This document shows, piece after piece, positions 53,149 to 61,334 of a stretch of 64,000 nt of DNA; the first letter of the stretch is position 1; every line of letters begins with the position of its first letter. The stretch is from Pyramidobacter sp. YE332. Lineage in GTDB: Bacteria > Synergistota > Synergistia > Synergistales > Dethiosulfovibrionaceae. The DNA lies in assembly GCF_033060595.1 (NCBI RefSeq), contig NZ_CP133038.1:558001-622000 (forward strand). Direction: 5' to 3'. The notes below the pieces were generated by a model that was not told the origin of the DNA, did no database searches, and saw nothing but the letters and a program-made list of their open reading frames with translations. Made by a program: the position numbers and the translations under genes.

Positions 53149-53612
53149 ATGAAAGCCACACGCGCTCTGTTTGCTTCGCTGCTTTTGGGATCTTTTGTCC
53201 TCTCGTCCCCGGCGGCGACTTTTGCAGCCGTCCGCGGCGACGTCGCAGCAGAAAACATGTCGCCGCGGAGCGGCGCTGATCGTCCGGCACCGCCTCGTCC
53301 GATGCCTGCGCCTGACCGTCCGGGGCCCGATCGTCGGCGACCTGCGCCGGATCGTCCGGGCTCCCGCCGTCCTACGCCCGCTCCCAGCCGACCGATGCCC
53401 GGTCCGAATCGTTCAGGAACGAACCATCCCGGGCCAGACCGTCCGATGCCAGGACGACCTGCACCTCAGCCTCCCGCACGCGGAGGCTATAATCCTCCTC
53501 CCCTCCGCCCCGTCGTGATCGTCATCACGACGACCACGACGCGCTGAAAGTCGGCGGCGCCATGCTCCTTCTCGGAGTGCTGATCGGCGCGGCCGCCAAC
53601 AGCGGCGACTGA
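53149..53612 (+). pseudogene. Proline-rich exported protein, frame interrupted by 1 nt
   Basis: Signal peptide 1-26, then repeats of 'APDRPG'/'PGPDRR' type. As read, it ends at 53547 with an odd Val/Ile/Thr tail. In the next frame the sequence gives 'RRDRHHDDHDALKVGGAMLL' and ends '...GAAANSGD' at 53612. That matches the C-terminus of the next gene ('RDRDDLFVVGGAMLLLGAIL'). One C missing from the run at 53500-53503 explains this. Confidence 0.7.
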
Positions 53613-53680
53613 TACTTCCCGAAATCTAATTCTCCAGTGTCCCGCGGACACTGAACTATTGCAGACAAGGAGGTTTTTCC

Positions 53681-54151
53681 ATGTATAAGAAAAGACTGGC
53701 CGGCGTCGTTCTTGTCGCTGCGGCTGTCGTCATCCTGAGCGGGGCGGGAACAGCCGGTGCCGCCTCGAAGAAAAGTGCCGTATCCCAGATTGCTGTTCCG
53801 CGCCGAGGCCCCGGCGGTCCGGGCTTCCGCCCGGCGCCTCCGCCGCCTCGTCCCGGCGGTCCGGGCTTCCGTCCCGCGCCCCCGCCGCCCCGTCCCGGCG
53901 GTCCGGGCTTCCGTCCCGCGCCCCCGCCGCCCCGTCCCGGCGGTCCGGGCTTCCGTCCCGCGCCCCCGCCGCCCCGTCCCGGCGGTCCGGGATTCCATCC
54001 TGCGCCCCCTCCGCCCCCGCCTCCGTACGGGCACCGTCCGCCGCCCCCTCCGCCTCCCCGGAGATATCATCGTCATCGCGACCGCGACGATCTGTTCGTT
54101 GTAGGCGGCGCCATGTTGCTGCTCGGAGCGATCCTCGGCGGCGCGAACTGA
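53681..54151 (+). CDS. Proline-rich repeat exported protein
   Basis: 156 residues. Signal peptide 1-27. Five 14-residue units of 'GGPGFRPAPPPPRP' (about 45-114), then a poly-Pro stretch, a His/Arg/Asp segment 'RRYHRHRDRDD' and a hydrophobic Gly-rich tail 'GGAMLLLGAILGGAN'. The tail and charged segment are shared with the upstream gene, so they are paralogues. The design suggests an extended envelope protein anchored or assembled through its C-terminus. AGGAGG precedes the ATG. Confidence 0.7.
   Translation: MYKKRLAGVVLVAAAVVILSGAGTAGAASKKSAVSQIAVPRRGPGGPGFRPAPPPPRPGGPGFRPAPPPPRPGGPGFRPAPPPPRPGGPGFRPAPPPPRPGGPGFHPAPPPPPPPYGHRPPPPPPPRRYHRHRDRDDLFVVGGAMLLLGAILGGAN
53813..54022 (+). repeat. Five tandem 42-bp coding repeats
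   Basis: Units start at 53813, 53855, 53897, 53939 and 53981. The inner ones are almost identical. They keep frame and can change in number by slippage. Confidence 0.85.
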
Positions 54152-54325
54152 CGCTGATTTCCAACGAAAAAGTATCGTTGAAAATGCCGCGTCGGCGGGC
54201 GGGCCGCGAAAAGCATGCGGCGGTTTGATGCAGTTTTCGACGCTCTAAAAAGGGCGAAGGACCTGTGCCCTTTTTGACGAAAACTCAGGATGGACTTCAC
54301 TTAAAATCGGCGATGTAACGAACGT

Positions 54326-54356
54326 CTCCCGGCAGGTTTTCTGCCGGGAGTTTTTT
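54326..54356 (+). terminator. Intrinsic terminator after the proline-rich genes
   Basis: CTCCCGGCAG and CTGCCGGGAG around GTTTT, followed by TTTTTT. The stretch 54152-54868 otherwise holds only the yedE promoter and leader. Confidence 0.88.
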
Positions 54357-54646
54357 GTCGTCCGGTCATGAAGCCCGCAATCGAGAACGGAGAGGACCCG
54401 GAACATTCGGGGCGCGCTCTTTTTCTGACGAGCGGGAAGGCTGCGCGACGGAATGCCGGCTGTGTTTTTCATGAAACCTATGACAGTGATTTATTTAACT
54501 GAAACTGTCAAAAATACGGCGTAATCCACAAGGACGGCGCGGCATGGAAGCTTTTGCGCCGAAAACGTTTATGGATTGGGTTGTTTTCATTCTTTTCCGT
54601 TATTCTGCGCGGCGGCGGGGGCGTTGGGGATGCTGAAAAATGTTGC

Positions 54647-54674
54647 TTGAACTTTTTGCGCTCTCTGGTATCAT
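54647..54674 (+). promoter_or_regulatory. Promoter of the yedE leader
   Basis: TTGAAC (54647-54652), 16-nt spacer, TATCAT (54669-54674), about 195 nt ahead of the yedE start. Confidence 0.55.
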
Positions 54675-54717
54675 GCATAAAGATTATAATTATTAGGCTG
54701 GAGCTGTCCGAAGAGGC

Positions 54718-54746
54718 GGAAGCCGCCCGGGCGGTTTCCGTTTTTT
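54718..54746 (+). terminator. Leader terminator (attenuator) ahead of yedE
   Basis: 11-bp stem GGAAGCCGCCC/GGGCGGTTTCC (54718-54739), one G-T pair and no real loop, followed by GTTTTTT. It lies about 40 nt after the promoter and 120 nt before the gene, so it probably gates yedE expression or ends a short RNA. Confidence 0.6.
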
Positions 54747-54868
54747 CCCGCTCTGAAGGGACGTCGGTCGAAACGGCGGGAACGGGCTGCGTTGGCGTGG
54801 TCGCCCTGACAACGGCAGGTGCGGCCGGATCCAACGCGCGAGTTGATTTTATCGGAGGAGTGATATTT

Positions 54869-55891
54869 ATGTGGGCGGGACTTATTCCCGGTTTTCTATT
54901 CGGCTTTCTGCTGAAAAGGAGCCGCATGTGCCTTGCGGGCGGCCTGCGCGACGTGTACATGGAAAAGCGGCGCAGCGGCCTGATTTCGATGCTGCTGATC
55001 ATCTTCACTCAGAGTGTGGTGTATTTCTCGCTGATCCGCGCTGGCGTGCTGGCGATGCCCGAACCCAAGGCGTTTCCCCTCGCGGCGACGGTCATCGGCG
55101 GTCTGCTGTTCGGTCTGGGGGCCCTGATCGCGAACGGCTGTATCACGACGACCCTGGTCAAGGTCGGCGACGGGCGTCTTGCCGGTTTCATGTCGCTGTT
55201 TTCGTTCATGATCGTCGGCGTGGCCAGCCAGAAGGGATTTCTCAGCCCGTTGGTGGCCAAACTCCGGGCCGTGGGCAAGGTTCAGGACGGCCTGCTTGCC
55301 GCCCTGCCCGTCGCCCCGCTCTGGGTCGCCGTTCTCGGTCTGGCGCTGGTGCTCGGCTGGGCTTTCTACGACCGCAAAACGGCCAAACCGCCTTTTGTCC
55401 TGCCGGCGCAGTATCACGGAGCTCGTCATCTGTTTTTTGAAAAAATCTGGAGCGTCTACGCAGCGGCTGTCCTGATCGGCGTTTTCGCGGGGCTCTCCTA
55501 CGCGTTCAGCAAAACGATGACGGGGACGCCCAGCGCGTGGGGCATCACGGGCGGCGTCACCGGTTGGCTGAGGGCCATGACCGAGGGCGGCGCGGTCAAA
55601 TGGGCGCAGTTCTTCGTGCTGGGGATCGTGCTGGGGTCGTTTGTCTGCACGTATGGCAGCGGCGAGTTCAGCCTCAAGGGTACCGACGGCGCCACGCTGC
55701 TGCGCGCCATGGCTGGCGGAGCGCTGATGGCCTTTGGTTCGGTGCTCGGCGGCGGCTGCATCGTCGGTCACGGGCTTTCCGGCACGGCGCGCCTTTCGCT
55801 GACCTCGTGGGTCGCGTTCGCTTCCATCACGCTCGGCATTTGGGCGGGCGTGCGTCTGTTCTACAAAGACGCCATCGTCACGAAAAAATAA
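54869..55891 (+). CDS. yedE: YedE/YeeE-family transporter (putative selenium/sulfur uptake)
   Basis: 340 residues from ATG 54869, with GGAGGAG 8 nt upstream. About nine hydrophobic segments. Family motifs: 'GFLFGFLLKRSRMCLAGGLR' at the N-terminus, 'FGLGALIANGCITTTLVKVG' near 90 and 'FGSVLGGGCIVGHGLSGTA' near 290, with conserved Cys and Gly in each. YedE-type proteins move thiosulfate or are linked to selenium genes. The adjoining TusA-like gene and selD in the same window favour selenium, but this is inference. Confidence 0.82.
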   Translation: MWAGLIPGFLFGFLLKRSRMCLAGGLRDVYMEKRRSGLISMLLIIFTQSVVYFSLIRAGVLAMPEPKAFPLAATVIGGLLFGLGALIANGCITTTLVKVGDGRLAGFMSLFSFMIVGVASQKGFLSPLVAKLRAVGKVQDGLLAALPVAPLWVAVLGLALVLGWAFYDRKTAKPPFVLPAQYHGARHLFFEKIWSVYAAAVLIGVFAGLSYAFSKTMTGTPSAWGITGGVTGWLRAMTEGGAVKWAQFFVLGIVLGSFVCTYGSGEFSLKGTDGATLLRAMAGGALMAFGSVLGGGCIVGHGLSGTARLSLTSWVAFASITLGIWAGVRLFYKDAIVTKK

Positions 55892-55906
55892 AGGGAGGTT
55901 TTTGTT

Positions 55907-56125
55907 ATGATCAAGCTTGACACCATGGGAAAAGACTGCCCTCTTCCTCTGATCGAACTGAAAAAGGCCGTCGCGGCCAGCCAGAAGGGGGAAGAGATCG
56001 AGATCGCCTTCACCTGCCCGGAAGCGGTGACCAATTTGCCCCGCTACTGCCAGGAGGACGGCCACGAGGTGCTTTCGTTCGAGAAGCTCGGCAACAAGGG
56101 CTGGAAGATGGTTATCAGGAACTGA
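55907..56125 (+). CDS. TusA/YedF-like sulfur (selenium) carrier protein
   Basis: 72 residues, the single-domain TusA fold. The active Cys is in 'GKDCPLPLIELKKAV' near residue 11, the family 'CPxP' motif with L in place of x. A later 'FTCPEAVTNLPRYCQEDGHE' fits the fold. It lies 15 nt after yedE and would receive persulfide or selenide from the transported compound. The longer YedF proteins have a second domain that is absent here. Confidence 0.85.
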   Translation: MIKLDTMGKDCPLPLIELKKAVAASQKGEEIEIAFTCPEAVTNLPRYCQEDGHEVLSFEKLGNKGWKMVIRN

Positions 56126-56279
56126 TACGCTGTTCCTGGTAGAAAGTACTCACATAATTTGCCGGTCGCTGCGAGGGAATTCAGTCGCTCAGGACTATCT
56201 TTGCCGCCGCGCAGCCCGCTTTGCGAGTTTTCCCTCGCCGCGCCCTTCCGTTCAGCTTTTTGATCAAGAAATATAGTAT
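56125..56279 (+). repeat. Dispersed inverted-terminal repeat, copy D
   Basis: Starts ATACGCTGTTCCTGGTAGAA and ends CTTTTTGATCAAGAAATATA followed by GTAT. The ends are inverted copies of each other, and GCTGCGAGGGAATTCAG is shared with copies A and B. It begins at the last base of the TusA-like stop codon. Confidence 0.6.
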
Positions 56280-56456
56280 GAGCGCCTTCGCTCTCCGTTT
56301 TTCATTTGATCCTCCGCTGAAGCTGAAGGGCTCGCGGCCGCGCTTTTCCCCGGGCGAAACGTTCCGACGGCGTTTCGCGCCGGGGATTTTATTTTGCGGA
56401 GGAAAATGGGAAATTTGTTTTGCTAAAAAAAGCGCGGTCCGCGGCGCAGAAAAAAT

Positions 56457-56485
56457 TTGCAAAATTTCTTCGCGGACGGTATACT
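56457..56485 (+). promoter_or_regulatory. Promoter of the 56618 transporter
   Basis: TTGCAA (56457-56462), 17-nt spacer, TATACT (56480-56485). It lies within the 490-nt gap 56126-56617, which otherwise holds repeat D. Confidence 0.65.
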
Positions 56486-56617
56486 TACTTCCATCTACAG
56501 GCAATCGGCCCATTTGGACTGATTGTGGCGATGTGTTCCGAAAAAAACTTTTGTTCCGGGGGGACGGAAAGGTTTTTCGGCAAAATCTTGTGTGTCGAGA
56601 AGGAGCGAGAAGAGATT

Positions 56618-57832
56618 ATGCTTGAGTTCTTTAAGTACAATTTCATGGCGGCGTTTGCCATCTGCGGTCTGATGTACGTCATCGGCGAATGGGTTTCCAC
56701 GATCACAAAAGCCTGGGTTCCCTCGGTTTTCGTCACGGCCTGCCTGATGCTGCTGGGGTACTGGCACGGAGTGCCTCACGATCTGGTCACCGATTCGGTG
56801 CTGATCCCCTTCGGCGCGAGCACGGGCATTTTCCTGCTGCTGGTGCACATGGGCACGATCATCAGCTTCAAACAGCTGATGGAGCAGTGGAAGGTCGTCG
56901 TTGTGGCGCTGGCCGGTCTGGCTGGCATGTGCCTCGCCGGTTACTTCGTCTGCCCGTTGTTCATGGATCGCAGCTTCGTCATCGCCGGACTGCCGCCTCT
57001 GACGGGAGGCATCGTCGCCGCTTCGATCATGCAGCAGGCGGCCATCGCCAAGGGCATGACGGCCGTCGGCGTATTCGCCATCGCCATGTACTGCGTACAG
57101 GGTTTCGCGGGCTATCCTCTGACGGCGATCTTCCTCCAGAACGAAGGGCGCCGTTTGATCAGGAACTTCCGCGCCGGCAAATCCGACGCCAACGGCGTCA
57201 CGGAAGAGCAAGCCGTTCTGGCCGCTGCCGCGGTGCGCCGCAAGTTGCTTCCTTCCGTGCCGAAGAAATTCGATTCGGCCGTGGTGGTGCTGCTCAAACT
57301 GGGGATCGTCGGCTATCTCGCCACAGTCATGGGCGGCGTCTCCTTCGGTCCCGTCGGCAAGATCAGCGGCGCGATCTGGTGCCTGCTGCTCGGCGTGCTG
57401 TTCACGTCGATCGGCTTCCTTGACGAGAATTCGCTGACGAAATGCAACTCCTTCGGCATCGTCATGTTCGCGCTGATGATGTACATTTTCGACGGCCTGA
57501 AGGACTGCACCCCCGAGATGCTCAAGTCCATCATCCTGCCCCTGGTGCAGCTGATCGTTACCGGCGTTTCCGGCCAGCTGTTGTTTGCCTTCATCGCGGC
57601 GAAGATCGTCAAGCTCTCCGTCCCGCTGGCGTTCTCCGTTTCGCTGACCGCCTTGTACGGCTTTCCCCCCAACGCCGTCATCACCGAGTCGATCTGCAGG
57701 GCTCTGGCCGAAAACGACGAAGAGCACGATTACCTGTCGGGCATCCTCATGCCGGCCATGATCGTCGGCGGCTTCGTCACCGTTACGATCACGTCCGTCT
57801 TCGTGGCTGGGATCTTCGAGAAGCTGTTCTAA
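56618..57832 (+). CDS. GltS-like carboxylate/amino-acid transporter, substrate uncertain
   Basis: 404 residues from ATG 56618. About ten hydrophobic segments in two halves. The first half has 'VHMGTIISFKQLMEQWKVVV' and 'GLPPLTGGIVAASIMQQAA', and the second has 'LGVLFTSIGFLDENSLTK' and 'SLTALYGFPPNAVITESIC'. The overall layout resembles the glutamate/2-keto-acid carrier superfamily, but I cannot name the exact family. It precedes an M20 amidohydrolase and may import that enzyme's substrate. Confidence 0.6.
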   Translation: MLEFFKYNFMAAFAICGLMYVIGEWVSTITKAWVPSVFVTACLMLLGYWHGVPHDLVTDSVLIPFGASTGIFLLLVHMGTIISFKQLMEQWKVVVVALAGLAGMCLAGYFVCPLFMDRSFVIAGLPPLTGGIVAASIMQQAAIAKGMTAVGVFAIAMYCVQGFAGYPLTAIFLQNEGRRLIRNFRAGKSDANGVTEEQAVLAAAAVRRKLLPSVPKKFDSAVVVLLKLGIVGYLATVMGGVSFGPVGKISGAIWCLLLGVLFTSIGFLDENSLTKCNSFGIVMFALMMYIFDGLKDCTPEMLKSIILPLVQLIVTGVSGQLLFAFIAAKIVKLSVPLAFSVSLTALYGFPPNAVITESICRALAENDEEHDYLSGILMPAMIVGGFVTVTITSVFVAGIFEKLF

Positions 57833-57918
57833 ACGGAGTGCAATAGGTGCGCGGAAAGCTGCCAGGCTATGGTCTGACAGCTTTCCGCGTCGGAAGCGAT
57901 TGAAAGGAGAAATGTATT

Positions 57919-59094
57919 ATGGACATCAAAGCTCTTGCCGACAAGTACGAATCCTACATCGTCGAACGCCGCCGCTATTACCATTCCTGCCCGGAACTGT
58001 CGGGCGAGGAGAAGGAGACGCGCGCGCAACTCCGCCGCGACCTCGAGGCCATGGGCGTCACCGACATCAGAGAGTTGAAAAACTGCTGCGGTCTGACGGC
58101 CACGATCCACGGCGGCCATCCCGGCAAAACGGTGGCGCTGCGCAGCGACATCGACGCGCTGCCCGTAAAGGAGCAGACCGGTCTGCCGTTCGCCTCGAAA
58201 AACGAGGGCAAAATGCATGCGTGCGGCCACGACAACCATATGGCCATGCTGCTGGGCGCGGCGCAGATCCTCAACGAGGTGAAAGGCGAGCTGCACGGAG
58301 ACGTGCGCCTGATCATCCAGCCCGCCGAAGAAGTGGCCACCGGCGCCAAGGCCATGCTCGCCGAGGACGCGCTGGACGGCGTCGAGGCCATTTACGGCGC
58401 TCACATCTGGGGCGTGCTGGGGAGCGGGCTGATCGACGTGACGCCGGGCAATCGCATGGCCTGCTGCCACCAGTTCAAAATCACCGTCACGGGCGTGTCG
58501 GCCCACGGTTCGGCCCCGCATCTGGGCATCGACGCCATCACCGTTTCGGCGGCGATCGTCAATAACCTGCAGCAGTGCGTGTCGCGCATGAACGACCCGC
58601 TCAATCCCCTCGTGCTGACGGTGGGCACGGTGCACGGCGGCGACCGCTGGAACTGCGTGCCCCGAGAGGTGGAAATGGAAGGCACGGTGCGCACTTTCAA
58701 AGCCGATACCTCGGTGGAAGAGGCCATGCGCCGCGTCATTGCCGACACGGCCTCGGCCTTCGGCGCTGCGGGCACGCTCGAATACAAGTATCTGACCCTG
58801 CCCGTGATCAACGAGGACGAACAGCTGAACCGCATTGCCCATGACGCCGTAGTCAAACTGTACGGCGAGGAAAGCGTCGGGCACATGCCCACGATCATGG
58901 GCAGCGAAGATTTCTCGTGGTTCGGCGAAAAATGCCGCTGCATCTTCGGCTTCATCGGCAGCCGCGACGAGGAAAAGGGCTACGTTTACACGAATCACCA
59001 GGAGAAATACGACGTGGACGAGAGCGTCCTCAAGCGCGGCAGCGCCGTGATGGCTCAGTTCGCGGCGGATTTCCTGGCCGAAACGGCGCGCTAG
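57919..59094 (+). CDS. M20D amidohydrolase (aminoacylase/hippurate hydrolase type)
   Basis: 391 residues. Metal site: 'MHACGHDNHMAMLLGAAQIL' near 95-114, 'IQPAEEVATGAKAMLAED' near 133 and 'GAHIWGVLGSG' near 158. Dimerisation-domain 'VSAHGSAPHLGIDAI' and C-terminal 'TIMGSEDFSWFGEKCRCIFG' complete the family pattern. It removes acyl groups from amino acids. AAAGGAG precedes ATG 57919. It probably shares a transcript with the 56618 transporter. Confidence 0.9.
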   Translation: MDIKALADKYESYIVERRRYYHSCPELSGEEKETRAQLRRDLEAMGVTDIRELKNCCGLTATIHGGHPGKTVALRSDIDALPVKEQTGLPFASKNEGKMHACGHDNHMAMLLGAAQILNEVKGELHGDVRLIIQPAEEVATGAKAMLAEDALDGVEAIYGAHIWGVLGSGLIDVTPGNRMACCHQFKITVTGVSAHGSAPHLGIDAITVSAAIVNNLQQCVSRMNDPLNPLVLTVGTVHGGDRWNCVPREVEMEGTVRTFKADTSVEEAMRRVIADTASAFGAAGTLEYKYLTLPVINEDEQLNRIAHDAVVKLYGEESVGHMPTIMGSEDFSWFGEKCRCIFGFIGSRDEEKGYVYTNHQEKYDVDESVLKRGSAVMAQFAADFLAETAR

Positions 59095-59202
59095 GAGGTA
59101 AAACGAGAGACGCCGCGAAAGCGGAAAGAGGATCGCAGAGAAAGCTCGCAGGACGTTTTTCTTAGGAGAAGTCCCGCGTGAAACGTTCGATGCCGAACGT
59201 CA

Positions 59203-59242
59203 AAGAGGCGGCCCGCCGGAACACGTCGGCGGGCCGCCTCTT
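59203..59242. terminator. Bidirectional terminator, 16-bp perfect arms
   Basis: AAGAGGCGGCCCGCCG with its exact complement, 8-nt loop. A second small stem (ACGTTCG/CGAACGT, 59183-59200) lies just before it. Confidence 0.75.
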
Positions 59243-59282
59243 GTCTGGCCGCAACGGAGAGGATGAAATGGAGGCGAGGCGC

Positions 59283-59789
59283 ATGAAGTTCGAGGCCGTC
59301 ATGGCGAAAACGGAAGACGCTTTCACCATGGGAAAGATCCATTCACGCTCATGGCAGACGGCGTACAAAGGAATCGTCCCCGACGAAATCGTCGCGGCGT
59401 TTACCGCGGACAAGCAGGCGGAGAGATTTGCCCGTGCGATTGCCGCCCGGCGGGAAGAATATTATCTGTTCACGGTCGACGGCCGTCCCGCCGGTGTCGC
59501 TTCCCTGTACCGAAGTCACGAGGATGACGAACCTGATCACGTCGGAGAGATATACTCGATCTACTTTCATCCCGATTTCTGGGGAACTCCGGCCACCCAG
59601 GCCGGACTGGAATTTTGCATCAAGAGGCTAAAGTCCCTTGGCTATTCGCACCTCACGATATGGGTGCTGTGCGACAACATCCGAGCAAGGCGATTCTACG
59701 AAAAGAACGGTTTTGTCCGTGACGGCCGCGCGCAGCAGGTCACGGTCGGGCGGCCGTTGTGGGAGGTGCGGTACTCTATGGAAGTGTGA
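59283..59789 (+). CDS. GNAT-family N-acetyltransferase
   Basis: 168 residues from ATG 59283, with GGAGG 8 nt upstream. ATG 59268, five codons earlier, is also possible. Acetyl-CoA-binding core: 'GEIYSIYFHPDFWGTPATQA' near 80, 'LTIWVLCDNIRARRFYEKNG' near 120 and 'VRDGRAQQV'. It resembles acetyltransferases of the RimI/MnaT type. The target is unknown. Confidence 0.82.
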   Translation: MKFEAVMAKTEDAFTMGKIHSRSWQTAYKGIVPDEIVAAFTADKQAERFARAIAARREEYYLFTVDGRPAGVASLYRSHEDDEPDHVGEIYSIYFHPDFWGTPATQAGLEFCIKRLKSLGYSHLTIWVLCDNIRARRFYEKNGFVRDGRAQQVTVGRPLWEVRYSMEV

Positions 59790-59822
59790 CAGGCGTCCGG
59801 CGCGGCTTTTCACGGAAGCGGT

Positions 59823-61022
59823 CTACGCCAGCAGTTTCGTGCCGGGATAGGCCTTCAACCCTTCGCCGAGGATGGCGATGGCGCGGGTGAGATCGGCGCA
59901 GTTGAGCACGTAGGCCAGGCGCGCTTCGTCCCTGCCGAGGCCGGGCGTGGCGTAAAAGCCGCTGCCGGGCGCGAACATGACGGTCTCGCCGTGGGAGTCG
60001 AAGTGTTCCAGCAGCCAGATCGCAAACTTTTCGGCGTCGTCGATGGGCATTTTGATCATCACGTAGAAAGCGCCCTGCGGCGACGAACAGGCGACGCCGG
60101 GGATTTTGGCGAGCTCGCGCTGGAGCGTGTCGCGCCGCCGGCGGTACTCGGCGTTGACGCCGTCGAGATAGCTCTTCGGCGTGGCGTAGAGCGCGGCGGC
60201 GCCGATCTGTTCCAGCTCGGGACAGCACAGGCGGGCCTGGCAGTATTTCATGATCTGGACGCAGAAATCTCTGTTGCGGCTCAGCAGCGCGCCGATCCGC
60301 GCGCCGCAGGCGCTGTAACGCTTGGAAAGCGAATCGACGAGCACGAGATGCTCGTCGAGCTCCGGCATGGCGCCGAAGCTGCGGTACGAAGCTCCGTAAA
60401 CGAACTCGCGGTACACTTCGTCGGCGATCAGCGCCAGATTGTGGCGGCGCACGACGCGCGAGATCAGTTCCATCTCCGCGGGCGTATAGACGCGCCCCGT
60501 GGGGTTGCCGGGATTGGTCAGCAGAATGGCTTTGGTGCGCGGCGTGATGCTGCGCTCCACGTGCGCTTCTTCCGGCAGCGCATAGCCGTTTTCGACATGC
60601 GTCGTAATGGCACGAACGGTGATGTTGAGCGCCCGGGCAAGCGCGTTGTAATTGGCGTAAAAGGGCTCGAAAACGAGGATCTCGTCGCCGGGATCGCAGA
60701 GCGCCATCATGGCGATCAGCAGCGCTTCCGAGCCGCCGTTGGTGATGGTGATCTGTTCGGTGCCGTAATCCATGCTCCAGCTCTGGTAATAGGCGCGGAT
60801 CGCTTCGAGCAGGCGCGGATTGCCGTGCGAGTCGCCGTAGGCGATGACTTTTTTGTCGAAGCGGTGGATTGCCTCGAGAAAGCCGGCGGGTGTTTCGATA
60901 TCGGGCTGACCGATGTTCAGATGGTAGACTTTCTTGCCTGCGGCCTTTGCCGCGGCGGCGTAGGGAGTCAGCTTTCTGATGGGGGACGCGGACAGGCTGC
61001 TGATTCGTTCTGAAATGATCAT
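59823..61022 (-). CDS. Class I PLP-dependent aminotransferase (aspartate-type)
   Basis: 399 residues from ATG 61022, with AAGGAG 11 nt upstream. 'VYHLNIGQPDIETPAGFLEA' near 32, 'ITNGGSEALLIAM' near 95, 'LLTNPGNPTGRVYTPAE' near 171, 'ALIADEVYREFVYG' near 206 and the PLP Lys in 'VDSLSKRYSACGARIG' near 240. The C-terminus has 'CSSPQGAFYVMIKMP' and 'GSGFYATPGLGRDEARLAY'. It transfers amino groups between amino and 2-oxo acids. The order of specificity cannot be read. Confidence 0.9.
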   Translation of the reverse strand: MIISERISSLSASPIRKLTPYAAAAKAAGKKVYHLNIGQPDIETPAGFLEAIHRFDKKVIAYGDSHGNPRLLEAIRAYYQSWSMDYGTEQITITNGGSEALLIAMMALCDPGDEILVFEPFYANYNALARALNITVRAITTHVENGYALPEEAHVERSITPRTKAILLTNPGNPTGRVYTPAEMELISRVVRRHNLALIADEVYREFVYGASYRSFGAMPELDEHLVLVDSLSKRYSACGARIGALLSRNRDFCVQIMKYCQARLCCPELEQIGAAALYATPKSYLDGVNAEYRRRRDTLQRELAKIPGVACSSPQGAFYVMIKMPIDDAEKFAIWLLEHFDSHGETVMFAPGSGFYATPGLGRDEARLAYVLNCADLTRAIAILGEGLKAYPGTKLLA

Positions 61023-61156
61023 TGTCAATTCATCTCCTTCGGATTTGGTGAACAGCGGCGCGAAGAACCCGGCCTTCGCATGCGTGTTCCTTATGAAATA
61101 AACGTGCTCCATAGTGCCTCGAGAAATCGAACCGTCCTGACACAATATAGCAGCTG

Positions 61157-61263
61157 ATACTATTTCTTGATAAAAAGCGTTAACATGGTCTACTGGGCGC
61201 TGCGAGCGACTGAACTCCCTCGCAGCGCCCTTGCGTTTGGCATTTTAATCGAGAACCAGTATG
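61157..61263 (+). repeat. Dispersed inverted-terminal repeat, copy A
   Basis: Starts ATACTATTTCTTGATAAAAA and ends TTTTAATCGAGAACCAGTAT, an inverted match. Inside is a GGGCGCTGCGAG...CTCGCAGCGCCC hairpin. It lies upstream of the aminotransferase gene (minus), in the gap before the PrpR-like gene. Confidence 0.7.
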
Positions 61264-61334
61264 ACAAACTGGAAGGCATCGTATCCGAGATTTCCGCCGC
61301 GGCGTTCTTCAAAACGCGGCGGCGTTATGCCGGA

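Noticed and set aside
53813-54022. Possible CRISPR-like repeat array
   Set aside because: The units are contiguous, in frame and without spacers. They encode Pro/Gly-rich protein repeats.
54690-54790. tRNA-Sec in the yedE leader
   Set aside because: The stretch is structured and lies near selenium genes, but no acceptor stem, T-loop or anticodon arm with UCA can be drawn.
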